Positions 8,225 to 15,316 of a DNA stretch of 44,978 nt are shown here, in pieces. The stretch is from a virus: the IMG/VR virus record IMGVR_UViG_3300006028_000016, positions 1-44,978 of that record; one strand, given 5' to 3'. The notes beneath the pieces are model-generated. The model had not been told where the DNA came from, ran no database searches, and saw only the letters and a list, made by a program, of their open reading frames with translations. Position numbers and translations under genes: made by a program. The first letter of the stretch is position 1; each line of letters opens with the position of its first letter.

Positions 8225-8392
8225 ATGGCTAGCTACACCGTCGCTGGACATCCCATCGGAGGCCTCGCCAACACCAACCTTCCCGAGGCGCTGCGCGACC
8301 TCCTGCAGAGCAACGGCGTCGGCGCCAATATCAGCATCGCCCTCTCCGGCCCCGACGACACCAAGGCCAAGGCGCACGGCCTCGTCAAGTGA
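8225..8392 (+). CDS. Small 55-residue protein of unknown function
   Basis: The ATG has a CAGGAG site upstream and the stop overlaps the next GTG (GTGA). The protein begins MASYTVAGHPIGGLA and has a central helix (EALRDLLQSNGVGANISIAL). I do not recognise a family. It is the first gene of the module with glycosyltransferases, epimerase and collagen-like fibre, so it may be a small virion or accessory protein of that module. Confidence 0.65.
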   Translation: MASYTVAGHPIGGLANTNLPEALRDLLQSNGVGANISIALSGPDDTKAKAHGLVK

Positions 8393-9597
8393 CCAAGACC
8401 CGGCTGCTCATCCACTCCAACGCGCCGTGGGCGCCGACCGGCTACGGCCAGCAGGTCGCGCTGTTCGCGCCGCTGCTGGTCGAGCACTACGACCTCGCCA
8501 TCAGCGCCTTCTACGGCCTCCAGGGCGGCGCGCAGTTTTGGCACGGCATCCCTGTGCTGCCCGGCGCCGGGAGTGACATGGGCAACCACACCATCGTCGA
8601 GCACGCCCGCCACTGGTTCGGCGGCGACAGTCACGCGGGGCTGGTGCTGACCATTTGCGACGTCTGGCCGTTTGACGCGCGGCTGCTGGGCGAGCACCTG
8701 AACCTGGCCTGCTGGACGCCCGTCGACCACCAGCCGGCGCCGCCCAAGGTCTTTGACTTCCTCGCCGATTCCGGCGCGGTGCCGATCGCCATGAGCCGGT
8801 TCGGGGAGCGGATGCTGGCGCTGCTTGACCCCCTCTACTGCCCGCACGGCGTCGACGCGAGCGTCTACCGCCCTATGGGCCGCCGCCGCGTCCGCCGCGG
8901 CCGCGTCCCCGACGACGCCTTCCTCATCGGCATGGTCGCCGCCAACAAGGGCCACCCGTCGCGCAAGGCCTTCCCCGAGGCGCTGGCCGCCGTTGCGCGC
9001 CTCATGCGAGCGCACGACAACGTCTACCTCTACCTCCACACGGTGCTTGATCCCGTGCACGGCCAGGGCGTCGACCTGCCCGCGCTGCTTATCTCCCTCG
9101 GCATCCCCGACGACCGCGTCCGCCAGGCCGACCAGTACGGGATGGTGCACATCCCCTATGGGCCCGAGCAGATGGCCTCCATCTTCAACGGCCTCGACGT
9201 GCTGCTGAACCCGTCGTTCGGGGAGGGGTTCGGCGTCACCGTGCTGGAGGCCGCCGCCTGCGGCGTCCCCGCCGTCGTCACCGACTTCACCGCCATGCCC
9301 GAGGTCGCCGGGGACGCGGGCTGGAAGGTCACGCACCGTCCCTACTGGAGCGGCCTGAACTCCTGGCAGGCCATCCCGGACATTGACGCCATCACCGAGG
9401 CGCTGGAGGAGTGCTATGGCCTGACCGTCGCGCAGCGCGCGCAGCGCGCCGACGAGGCGCGATGTCACGCCGAGGGCTATGACGCGCCGCGCGTGCTGGA
9501 GGAGCACTTCCTGCCGGCGCTGCGCCGCGCCGAGCAGCGCTTCGTCCTGCGCCAGCCGGTGACCATCCCCTCGCGGCGGCGGGCGGTGGCGGCATGA
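8389..9597 (+). CDS. Glycosyltransferase, GT4-like (GT-B fold)
   Basis: This 402-residue protein is a retaining GT-B glycosyltransferase by pattern. The C-terminal half holds the donor-binding E-x7-E motif at E279/E287 in NPSFGEGFGVTVLEAAACG, followed by GVPAVVTDFTAMPEV. The N-terminal half has HSNAPWAPTGYGQQV, typical of the acceptor domain. The donor sugar cannot be read from sequence. It is the first of three glycosyltransferases, coupled to neighbours by 4-base overlaps on both sides. A role in modifying a virion protein or the host envelope is inferred from its position inside the structural operon next to a collagen-like fibre gene. Confidence 0.88.
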   Translation: MTKTRLLIHSNAPWAPTGYGQQVALFAPLLVEHYDLAISAFYGLQGGAQFWHGIPVLPGAGSDMGNHTIVEHARHWFGGDSHAGLVLTICDVWPFDARLLGEHLNLACWTPVDHQPAPPKVFDFLADSGAVPIAMSRFGERMLALLDPLYCPHGVDASVYRPMGRRRVRRGRVPDDAFLIGMVAANKGHPSRKAFPEALAAVARLMRAHDNVYLYLHTVLDPVHGQGVDLPALLISLGIPDDRVRQADQYGMVHIPYGPEQMASIFNGLDVLLNPSFGEGFGVTVLEAAACGVPAVVTDFTAMPEVAGDAGWKVTHRPYWSGLNSWQAIPDIDAITEALEECYGLTVAQRAQRADEARCHAEGYDAPRVLEEHFLPALRRAEQRFVLRQPVTIPSRRRAVAA

Positions 9598-10346
9598 GGA
9601 TCGGGTGGCTGCACGACCAGCCCGGCTATGTCGGCGGCGCCGAGCTCACCGAGCGCGCGCTGCGCGCCGCCGCCCCCGACGGCGTCCAGATCGTCGACTG
9701 CTCGCCCGGGCGCGTCGCGCCCGGCCTGGACCGCTACGCCGTGCACAACTGCGTCACCTACAGCCTCGACGACCTGCGCGGCATCGAGGGCAGGCCCGCC
9801 GTCAAGCTCTGGAACGACGTCGGGGGCTGGTACGACGAGCCCGTCCGCGGCTGGCTGGACAGCCACGCCCAGGCGATCTGTCTCTCGCCGCTGCAGGCCG
9901 AGTACATGGGCCTCCCCGACGCGCTGCTCATCCCGCCCGCCATTGACCTCGACCCCTTCGAGGCCGCTGCGCTGCAGAGCAACGGCGACCGGCGGGGCGC
10001 CGTCTGCGTCGGCTCCTGGCGCAACCACGGCAAGGGCGCGCGCGTCGTCGAGCGCTGGGCAGCGGAGAACGGCGGCGTCGACTTCTACGGCGGCGGGCCC
10101 TTCGCCCCCCAGGCCTCGCAGCCGGTCGCGCACGCCGGGATGCCCGGCCTCCTCGCGCGCTACGAGACGTTCGTGTTCCTGCCCCAGGTCATCGAGCCGT
10201 TCGGGCGCTGCGCCGCCGAGGCCTGGGCCGCCGGGTGCACGCTCGTCGTCAACGGCCTCGTCGGCGCCGCCTGGTGGCTGCGCGAGCGCCCCGAGGCGCT
10301 CGTCAGCGCCGCCGAGGACTTCTGGGAGGCGGTGCTCGATGCCTGA
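9594..10346 (+). CDS. Short GT-B glycosyltransferase
   Basis: This 250-residue protein resembles a reduced GT4 enzyme. It begins with MRIGWLHDQPGYVGGAELT, the GG/E-type start seen in GT-B enzymes, and carries E-x7-E at E201/E209 (IEPFGRCAAEAWAAG). It is about 100-150 residues shorter than usual GT4 proteins; the acceptor domain is compact. It overlaps the GT upstream by 4 bases and the GT-A gene downstream by 8. Substrate is unknown. Confidence 0.75.
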   Translation: MRIGWLHDQPGYVGGAELTERALRAAAPDGVQIVDCSPGRVAPGLDRYAVHNCVTYSLDDLRGIEGRPAVKLWNDVGGWYDEPVRGWLDSHAQAICLSPLQAEYMGLPDALLIPPAIDLDPFEAAALQSNGDRRGAVCVGSWRNHGKGARVVERWAAENGGVDFYGGGPFAPQASQPVAHAGMPGLLARYETFVFLPQVIEPFGRCAAEAWAAGCTLVVNGLVGAAWWLRERPEALVSAAEDFWEAVLDA

Positions 10347-10932
10347 CGTCGTCGCCGTCATCCCCACCATCGAGGGCCGCGAGGCTGACCTGAAGCGCAC
10401 GCTCAGCGCCTACGAGGCCACGGCGCCCGAGGCGCGCGTCATGGTCGTCCACGACCGCCCCTCCTGCGGGCAGGCGTGGCTTGACGGCGCCGAGGAGGCA
10501 GGCGCCTTTGACTACCTGCATTTCGGCGCCGACGACCTCGAGCCCCACGCCGGCTGGCTGGAGGTCGCGGTCGAGACCGTCGACAGGGGCCACATCCCGG
10601 CGCCGCTGGTCTTTGAGCCCGACGGCGCCCTCGACAGCGCCGGTCTGCTCGGCTTCGGGCAATACCGCGGGCCCTATGTCGACTGGCAGCTGGTCGAGGG
10701 CACCACCGTCCCGTTTTTGACCTGCGAGATGTGGGAGGCCATCGGCATGATCCCCGTCCACTACTGCTCCGATCTCTGGGTTAGCGCCATGGGCCGCCGC
10801 CACGGCTGGGAGACGGCCGTTCGCACCGGCATGGCCTTCACCCACTGGACGGCCCCGGCCGGGCGCAACTATGGGCGCGCTGGGCCCGACACGCAGGCTT
10901 ACCTGCGCCTGCTGGAGGAGGCGTCATTGTGA
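10339..10932 (+). CDS. GT-A type glycosyltransferase (GT2-like)
   Basis: This 197-residue protein starts with MPDVVAVIPTIEGREADLKRTL, the usual beginning of GT-A nucleotide-sugar binding domains, and has a DxD-like metal site in FGADDLEPHAGW (D65, D66, E68). The C-terminal part contains CEMWEAIGMIP and an AFTHW segment. The ATG at 10339 overlaps the previous stop region; the frame stays open upstream only as a shadow. It is small for the family. It probably works with the two GT-B enzymes on one glycan, which is inference from linkage. Confidence 0.75.
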   Translation: MPDVVAVIPTIEGREADLKRTLSAYEATAPEARVMVVHDRPSCGQAWLDGAEEAGAFDYLHFGADDLEPHAGWLEVAVETVDRGHIPAPLVFEPDGALDSAGLLGFGQYRGPYVDWQLVEGTTVPFLTCEMWEAIGMIPVHYCSDLWVSAMGRRHGWETAVRTGMAFTHWTAPAGRNYGRAGPDTQAYLRLLEEASL

Positions 10933-11813
10933 GGATTCTGGTCACCGGCCACCGCGGCTTCATCGGCATGCACCTGTGCGCCGAGTTTGAGAGCGCCGGA
11001 TATGACGTCTGCGGCCATGACCGCGACGAGGGCGACCTGACGCACCCGGGCATCTTCGACGGCGTCGTCCGCGACGCCAAGCCTGATCGAGTCATCCACC
11101 TCGCCGCGCAGGTTGGGCGTCTGTTCGGGGAGGCCGACGTGCGCCACACCATTGCCGCCAACGCGACGATGACCGCGATCGTCGGGCGCTCCTGCGGCAG
11201 CCGCGGCATCCCCGTCCTCTATGCCTCCACCTCGGAGGTCTATGGCGACCAGGGCGACCGCGTCTGCCGCGAGAACGGCCCGCTGGCGCTGCCGCACAAC
11301 CTCTACGGGCTGAGCAAACGCTGGGGCGAGGAGGCGCTGCGCCTCTACGCGCCCGAGGGCTTACAGATCGTAAGGCTGTCGATGCCGTACGGTCCCGGGG
11401 CGCCACCCGGCCGCGGGCGCCGCGCGATGGACAACTTTCTCTGGTGGGCGCATCACGGCATGCGGATCACTGTCCACCGTGGCGCCGAGCGGTCCTGGTG
11501 CTGGGTTGGCGACACCGTGCGCGGCATCCGCCTGGTGCTGGAGGGCGGCGCGCATGAGGTCTACAACGTCGGCCGCGACGACCGCCCGCTCTCCATGCTC
11601 GCCCTTGCCCGCAAGGCCTGCGCCCTCGCCGACGCCGACCCGGCGCTGATCGAGGTCGTCGAGCCGCCGGCGGCGCAGACCGTCGTCAAGCGCCTGGCGA
11701 CGAGCCGTCTGCGCGGCCTTGGCTGGCGCCCGACGGTCGAGCTCGACGAGGGCATGCGCGAGGTTTACGAGTGGGTCAGGCAATTCCCCCGACCAGTCGC
11801 GGAGGCCGCATGA
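10929..11813 (+). CDS. NAD(P)-dependent sugar-nucleotide epimerase/dehydratase (extended SDR)
   Basis: This 294-residue protein is an extended short-chain dehydrogenase. The Rossmann motif is TGHRGFIG (G7, G10, G13), the acidic NAD-ribose contact lies near D31-D33, and the active site is S100/T101 (YASTSEVYG), Y126 and K130 (LYGLSK). Such enzymes epimerise or dehydrate nucleotide sugars such as UDP-glucose or dTDP-glucose. The GTG overlaps the GT-A gene by four bases. It probably supplies a modified donor to the three adjacent transferases; the exact reaction is not determinable here. Confidence 0.88.
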   Translation: MRILVTGHRGFIGMHLCAEFESAGYDVCGHDRDEGDLTHPGIFDGVVRDAKPDRVIHLAAQVGRLFGEADVRHTIAANATMTAIVGRSCGSRGIPVLYASTSEVYGDQGDRVCRENGPLALPHNLYGLSKRWGEEALRLYAPEGLQIVRLSMPYGPGAPPGRGRRAMDNFLWWAHHGMRITVHRGAERSWCWVGDTVRGIRLVLEGGAHEVYNVGRDDRPLSMLALARKACALADADPALIEVVEPPAAQTVVKRLATSRLRGLGWRPTVELDEGMREVYEWVRQFPRPVAEAA

Positions 11814-13144
11814 CGCCCGTCCAGTACCTCATCGTCGGCGAGCCGCTCGGCTCGGCCGTGACCGACCTGCTCGGCGAGGACACCCGCCGCATTATCTGGA
11901 ACGCCGGGGTCGGCTCCGTCGTCACCCTTGACCTCGACGTCGACGACGCCAACCAGATGATCGCGTGGGGCGCGCTGATGGTGTGGACCGGCGACCAGCC
12001 ACCCGCTGGCGGCGACGTCCTCCTCAGCGAGGACCAGCAGACGCATCTCGCCGCGCTGCTGGACTGGTCCAGGGTCAACGGGTTCGTGCCCGAGCCGCCG
12101 CCCGCGGATTGGCCGGGTGTCCCCGCCACCGGCCCCGGGCCGCAGGGCCCTCCGGGCGACAAGGGCCCGACGGGCGACCCCGGCTCGCAGGGGCCGCAGG
12201 GCCCGCAGGGCGACCCTGGCGTGCAGGGCCCTCCCGGCGCGCAGGGGCCGCAGGGCGCCATGGGGCCGGCCAACACGACTCCCGGGCCGCAGGGCCCGCA
12301 GGGCGACCCGGGGCCCGCCGGACCGGCCGGCGCCTCCGGGCCGCAGGGCGATGCTGGACCGGCCGGGCCCGCCGGGCCGCAGGGCACGCCCGGGCAGTCG
12401 TTCACCTACAAGGGCAACTGGAAGACCGGCGTCACCTACTCGACCCGCGACGTCGTCCTCGCCTCCGACCAGAACTCCTACATCGCCGTGTCGGGCTCGC
12501 AGAACGTCGACCCGACCACCGACACGGCCGGGGTCGACTGGGCGCTGTTCACCATCCACGGCGCGCAGGGCCCCGCTGGGCCCGCGGGCCCGCAGGGCGG
12601 CGCGGGCGACGTCGGGCCCGCTGGGGCCGCTGGGCCCGTCGGGCCGCAGGGCAACGTCGGGCAGACCGGCGCGCAGGGCCCGCAGGGCGCCGCCGGTCCC
12701 AAGGGCGACACCGGCGTCGCCGGGCCTGCGGGCGCGCAGGGCGCGCAGGGCGTCCAGGGCCCCGCCGGGCCCATCGGCCCGGCTGGCCTCACCGGGCCTC
12801 AGGGCGCGCAGGGGCCGCAGGGCCCGGCCGGGCTGACCGGCCCGACCGGCGCGACCGGCGCTACGGGCGCGACCGGCCCGCAGGGGCCGCAGGGCCCGAT
12901 GCCGACCGTGCAGCGCGGCTCGGGCAGCCTCACGTTCACCACCTCGTCCAACACCAGCAACACCGTCACCGTCAGCCACTCGTTCGGCTCCACGGCCTAC
13001 ACCGCGCTCCTGTCGGCGACAACCATGGCCGCCGGAACGGTCTCGCTCGTCGTCTCCAACAAGACCGCCACCAGCTTCCAGGTCACCGGCTATTACTCGG
13101 CCAAGCTGGCGCTCACTTTCAATTTCGACTGGACGATCCTCTAA
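11810..13144 (+). CDS. Collagen-like virion fibre with carbohydrate-binding-like insert
   Basis: This 444-residue protein has four parts. Residues 1-107 are a globular anchor. Residues about 108-195 and 251-363 are Gly-X-Y collagen repeats ([16 protein letters not shown] and similar), expected to form a triple helix. Residues about 196-250 interrupt them with an aromatic module ([17 protein letters not shown]...VDWALF) like small CBM5/12 chitin-binding folds. Residues 364-444 are a beta-rich head ending FNFDWTIL. It starts at the ATG that overlaps the epimerase stop. It is probably a head or neck fibre. Linkage to three glycosyltransferases suggests it could be the glycosylated substrate, which is inference; no lysyl or prolyl hydroxylase is present. 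Confidence 0.85.
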   Translation: MTPVQYLIVGEPLGSAVTDLLGEDTRRIIWNAGVGSVVTLDLDVDDANQMIAWGALMVWTGDQPPAGGDVLLSEDQQTHLAALLDWSRVNGFVPEPPPADWPGVPATGPGPQGPPGDKGPTGDPGSQGPQGPQGDPGVQGPPGAQGPQGAMGPANTTPGPQGPQGDPGPAGPAGASGPQGDAGPAGPAGPQGTPGQSFTYKGNWKTGVTYSTRDVVLASDQNSYIAVSGSQNVDPTTDTAGVDWALFTIHGAQGPAGPAGPQGGAGDVGPAGAAGPVGPQGNVGQTGAQGPQGAAGPKGDTGVAGPAGAQGAQGVQGPAGPIGPAGLTGPQGAQGPQGPAGLTGPTGATGATGATGPQGPQGPMPTVQRGSGSLTFTTSSNTSNTVTVSHSFGSTAYTALLSATTMAAGTVSLVVSNKTATSFQVTGYYSAKLALTFNFDWTIL

Positions 13145-13153
13145 GGAGGCAGC

Positions 13154-13327
13154 ATGCCCAAGTACAAGGTCACCGGGCCCGTCCCCGAGCCCTACCGGCT
13201 CGACTACGAGGAGGGCGACACCTTCGACTACGACTTCCCCGAGGACGTCGAGCAGACGCTGCTCGACGCTGGCGCCATCGAGGAGGTCGAGGAGGAGAAG
13301 AAGACGACGAGGTCCAAGAAGACGTGA
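13154..13327 (+). CDS. Small acidic protein of the neck region
   Basis: This 57-residue protein (MPKYKVTGPVPEPYRLDYEEG start, Lys-rich end) follows a perfect AAGGAGG site and its stop overlaps the next GTG. Short proteins with a K-V-T-G-P start and a final acidic helix are common between connector and tail-terminator genes of actinophages. Function unknown. Confidence 0.7.
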   Translation: MPKYKVTGPVPEPYRLDYEEGDTFDYDFPEDVEQTLLDAGAIEEVEEEKKTTRSKKT

Positions 13328-13755
13328 GCACCGCGACGCGCCGCGCGCTCTACGGAAGCATGGCCGGGGACACCACCCTCGGCGGGCTGCTGGGCGCGCC
13401 CGCGCCCGGCTACAACCACGCCATCTACTACCAGTCTGCGCCTGACAGCGCCGCCTTCCCGCTGGTCATCTTCTCCAAGCAGGCCGGGACGCCGACGGAG
13501 GCGTTCGGGGACCCCGACGCCGTCGACGACGAAATCTGGCTCATCAAGGCCGTCGACCACGCCCCGGGCGCCGACGCCGCCGAGGCCGCCTCCGAGCGCG
13601 TGACCAGCCTGCTCGACGACCAGACGCTCTCCCTCGCCGGGGGCGCCGCCTGCCTCTACCTGCGCCGGCAGTCCGACATCGACTACCAGGAGCTCGCCGC
13701 GGGCGAGGTCTACTGTCATGCCGGGGCTCTCTACCGCCTCGTCTACGAGCCCTGA
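13324..13755 (+). CDS. Tail terminator-like protein (DUF3168-like)
   Basis: This 143-residue protein has the pattern of tail terminator/completion proteins: an N-terminal helix (TRRALYGSMAGDTTLGGLLG), a central strand region (PLVIFSKQAG...DEIWLIKAVDH), a long helix (GADAAEAASERVTSLLDD) and a C-terminal strand (QELAAGEVYCHAGALYRLVYE). Such proteins form the ring that stops tail-tube growth. GTG start overlaps the previous stop (GTGA). Assignment is from fold pattern and order. Confidence 0.68.
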   Translation: MSTATRRALYGSMAGDTTLGGLLGAPAPGYNHAIYYQSAPDSAAFPLVIFSKQAGTPTEAFGDPDAVDDEIWLIKAVDHAPGADAAEAASERVTSLLDDQTLSLAGGAACLYLRRQSDIDYQELAAGEVYCHAGALYRLVYEP

Positions 13756-14123
13756 TGGCCCTCCGCAGCCGCCTGCCCGAGATAGCCGCCCGCATCGACG
13801 CCGAGGTCGAGCAGGCCGTGCAGGAGGCCGCCGCGCTCATCGTCGAGTCCGCCAAGGCGCGCGTCCCCTACGAGACCGGGCGCCTGCAGCGCAGCATCCA
13901 CGCCGAGCCCGACCGCGCCGACCCCGAGTCCGTCACTGTCTTCGCGGGCGGCAAGGACCCCGATACCGGCGAGTTCATCTGGTACGGGCATCTCGTCGAG
14001 CACGGCCACGTGCAGGACGGCGTGACCGTCGCGCCCCACCCCTTCCTCATCCCCGCGCTCGAAGAGAACCGCGCGCAAGCCGTCGCGCTGATCCGCGACG
14101 CGGTCCACCGGGCCGCTAGCTAA
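13755..14123 (+). CDS. HK97 gp10-like neck/tail protein
   Basis: This 122-residue protein matches the HK97-gp10_like pattern: an N-terminal amphipathic helix (EIAARIDAEVEQAVQEAA), then KARVPYETGRLQRSIHAE, a beta hairpin with YGHLVEHGHVQ and the characteristic HPFLIPALEENRAQA. It acts at the head-tail interface. It overlaps the preceding stop by one base (TGATG). The usual order of gp10-like then terminator is reversed here. Confidence 0.78.
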   Translation: MALRSRLPEIAARIDAEVEQAVQEAAALIVESAKARVPYETGRLQRSIHAEPDRADPESVTVFAGGKDPDTGEFIWYGHLVEHGHVQDGVTVAPHPFLIPALEENRAQAVALIRDAVHRAAS

Positions 14124-14168
14124 AGCCACCCCACCGCGCCGCCCGCCGGGCGGTCAGCCCATCCACCA

Positions 14169-14193
14169 GTCCCGCACCCAGTGAGGGCGGGAC
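14169..14193 (+). terminator. Stem-loop before the major tail protein
   Basis: GTCCCGC (14169-14175) pairs with GCGGGAC (14187-14193) around an 11-base loop, 19 bases before the tail-protein start. It may terminate partly or protect the 5' end of a processed tail-protein mRNA. Confidence 0.4.
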
Positions 14194-14212
14194 GGACCCA
14201 GAGGAGTCCCCC

Positions 14213-14635
14213 ATGCCGAAGTTCGTCGCCCGCGACTACAAGATCACGGTCAACAGCGTCGACCTGACCGACCACTGCTCGGCGCTTGCCGTCACCGACA
14301 CCGCCGACCAGGTCGACGCCACCACGTTCGGCCCCAACGCCTACAAGCAGTACCTGCAGGGCTTCCACGACTGCCAGATCACCGCGACGTTCTTCTCAGA
14401 CTTCGCCGCCGCCAGCGTCCACGCCACCCTGCTGCCGCTCTACCAGTCCGGGAGCGTCTTCCCGGTCAAGATCACGCCGACCAGCCAGCCGCCCTCAGCG
14501 ACCAACCCCAGCGTCACGCTGCAGGCGACCATGTACGAGTACACCGGCATCCAGGGCAAGGTCGGAGAGATGTCGACGATGGACGTGACCTTCGCCAACG
14601 GCGGGACCGCCGGTCCTGTCTGGGGCACCACCTAA
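14213..14635 (+). CDS. Major tail protein
   Basis: This 140-residue, beta-rich protein is the probable tail-tube subunit. It contains DYKITVNSVDLTDHCSALAV near the start and ends with a strand-turn-strand rich in Gly/Thr. It has its own AGAGGAG site, stands free of neighbours and is flanked by stem-loops, as expected for an abundant product. It directly precedes the tail chaperones and tape measure. Assignment is by position, size and fold pattern. Confidence 0.72.
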   Translation: MPKFVARDYKITVNSVDLTDHCSALAVTDTADQVDATTFGPNAYKQYLQGFHDCQITATFFSDFAAASVHATLLPLYQSGSVFPVKITPTSQPPSATNPSVTLQATMYEYTGIQGKVGEMSTMDVTFANGGTAGPVWGTT

Positions 14636-14657
14636 AACCGCTCGTCGTCTCACCAGC

Positions 14658-14673
14658 GCCGCGCTCGCGCGGC
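14658..14673 (+). terminator. Stem-loop after the major tail protein
   Basis: GCCGCG (14658-14663) and CGCGGC (14668-14673) form a tight 6-bp stem with a CTCG loop, 22 bases after the tail-protein stop. Without a U-tract, this could be an mRNA stabiliser or weak terminator. Confidence 0.35.
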
Positions 14674-14730
14674 CAGCCCATTCCCTACCGGCGGTCAGCG
14701 GCCTCGTCCGTGCCGCCCCAGGAGACCCAC

Positions 14731-15192
14731 ATGACGATCCTGTCCCGCGAGGCGCTGCTCAGCGCCTCCGACCTCACCGAACGCGAGGTCGACCTGCCGT
14801 CGATCGGCGGCAGCGTTCGCGTTCGCTCCCTGCCGGCGGCCTACTCCAACCAGGCGCAGTCCGACGCGACGGAAATCAAGACCGGCACGCGCGGCGAGCA
14901 GACCATCACCGTCGACCACGTCAAGCTCGAGGCCCTGCAGGTGCTGCACGGCCTCGTCGACCCCAAGCTCGCGTCGCTGCAGGACGCCTACACGCTCAGC
15001 CAGCACCTCGGCCCCGCGTGGGACGACATTGTCCGCGCCATCGCGGAAATCTCCGGCATCAGCACGCAGGAGGTCGAGCGCGTTGAGGCGGCGTTTCAGC
15101 CTCGCGGACAGAGCGAGGCAGGGGTACTGGTGGGTGATGAGTCTCCCGCTGGGGGTGGTGGACCCGATCTTCCTGTGCCAGCTAGCGCTTGA
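14731..15192 (+). CDS. Tail assembly chaperone, first frame (gpG-like)
   Basis: This 153-residue protein lies immediately before the tape measure, where siphoviruses encode the gpG/gpGT chaperones that coat the tape measure during tail assembly. It begins TILSREALLSASDLTEREVDLP and has helical middle segments. The ATG at 14731 was preferred to a GTG at 14710 because a CAGGAG site lies just upstream. Its last 40 codons become Gly/Pro-rich while a second frame opens over them, as expected for a frameshift product. Confidence 0.72.
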   Translation: MTILSREALLSASDLTEREVDLPSIGGSVRVRSLPAAYSNQAQSDATEIKTGTRGEQTITVDHVKLEALQVLHGLVDPKLASLQDAYTLSQHLGPAWDDIVRAIAEISGISTQEVERVEAAFQPRGQSEAGVLVGDESPAGGGGPDLPVPASA

Positions 15193-15313
15193 CCTGCACA
15201 TGCCGATCGGAGAACTCGGGAACCGGATGAGCGCCTACGAACTCAATGTCGTGTGGCCCGCGTTCTACCGCTGGCGCGCGCAGGCCGCCGAGCGCGAGGA
15301 GCGCCGGAGGTAG
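15137..15313 (+). CDS. Tail assembly chaperone, second frame (gpT-like)
   Basis: The second frame encodes a chaperone tail ending LALDLHMPIGELGNRMSAYELNVV, WPAFYRWRAQAAERE, the pattern of gpT-type extensions. It overlaps the first frame by 56 bases and ends four bases before the tape measure start. An ATG at 15137 exists but has no good ribosome site, so the sequence is more likely reached by frameshifting. The needed shift is +1 or -2 relative to the first frame; a -1 shift would meet stops. Candidate sites are TCT-CCC-G (15142-15148), GGA-CCC-G (15160-15166) and the GGG-GGT-GGT-GGA run (15151-15162). Confidence 0.65.
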   Translation: MSLPLGVVDPIFLCQLALDLHMPIGELGNRMSAYELNVVWPAFYRWRAQAAEREERRR

Positions 15314-15316
15314 CCC

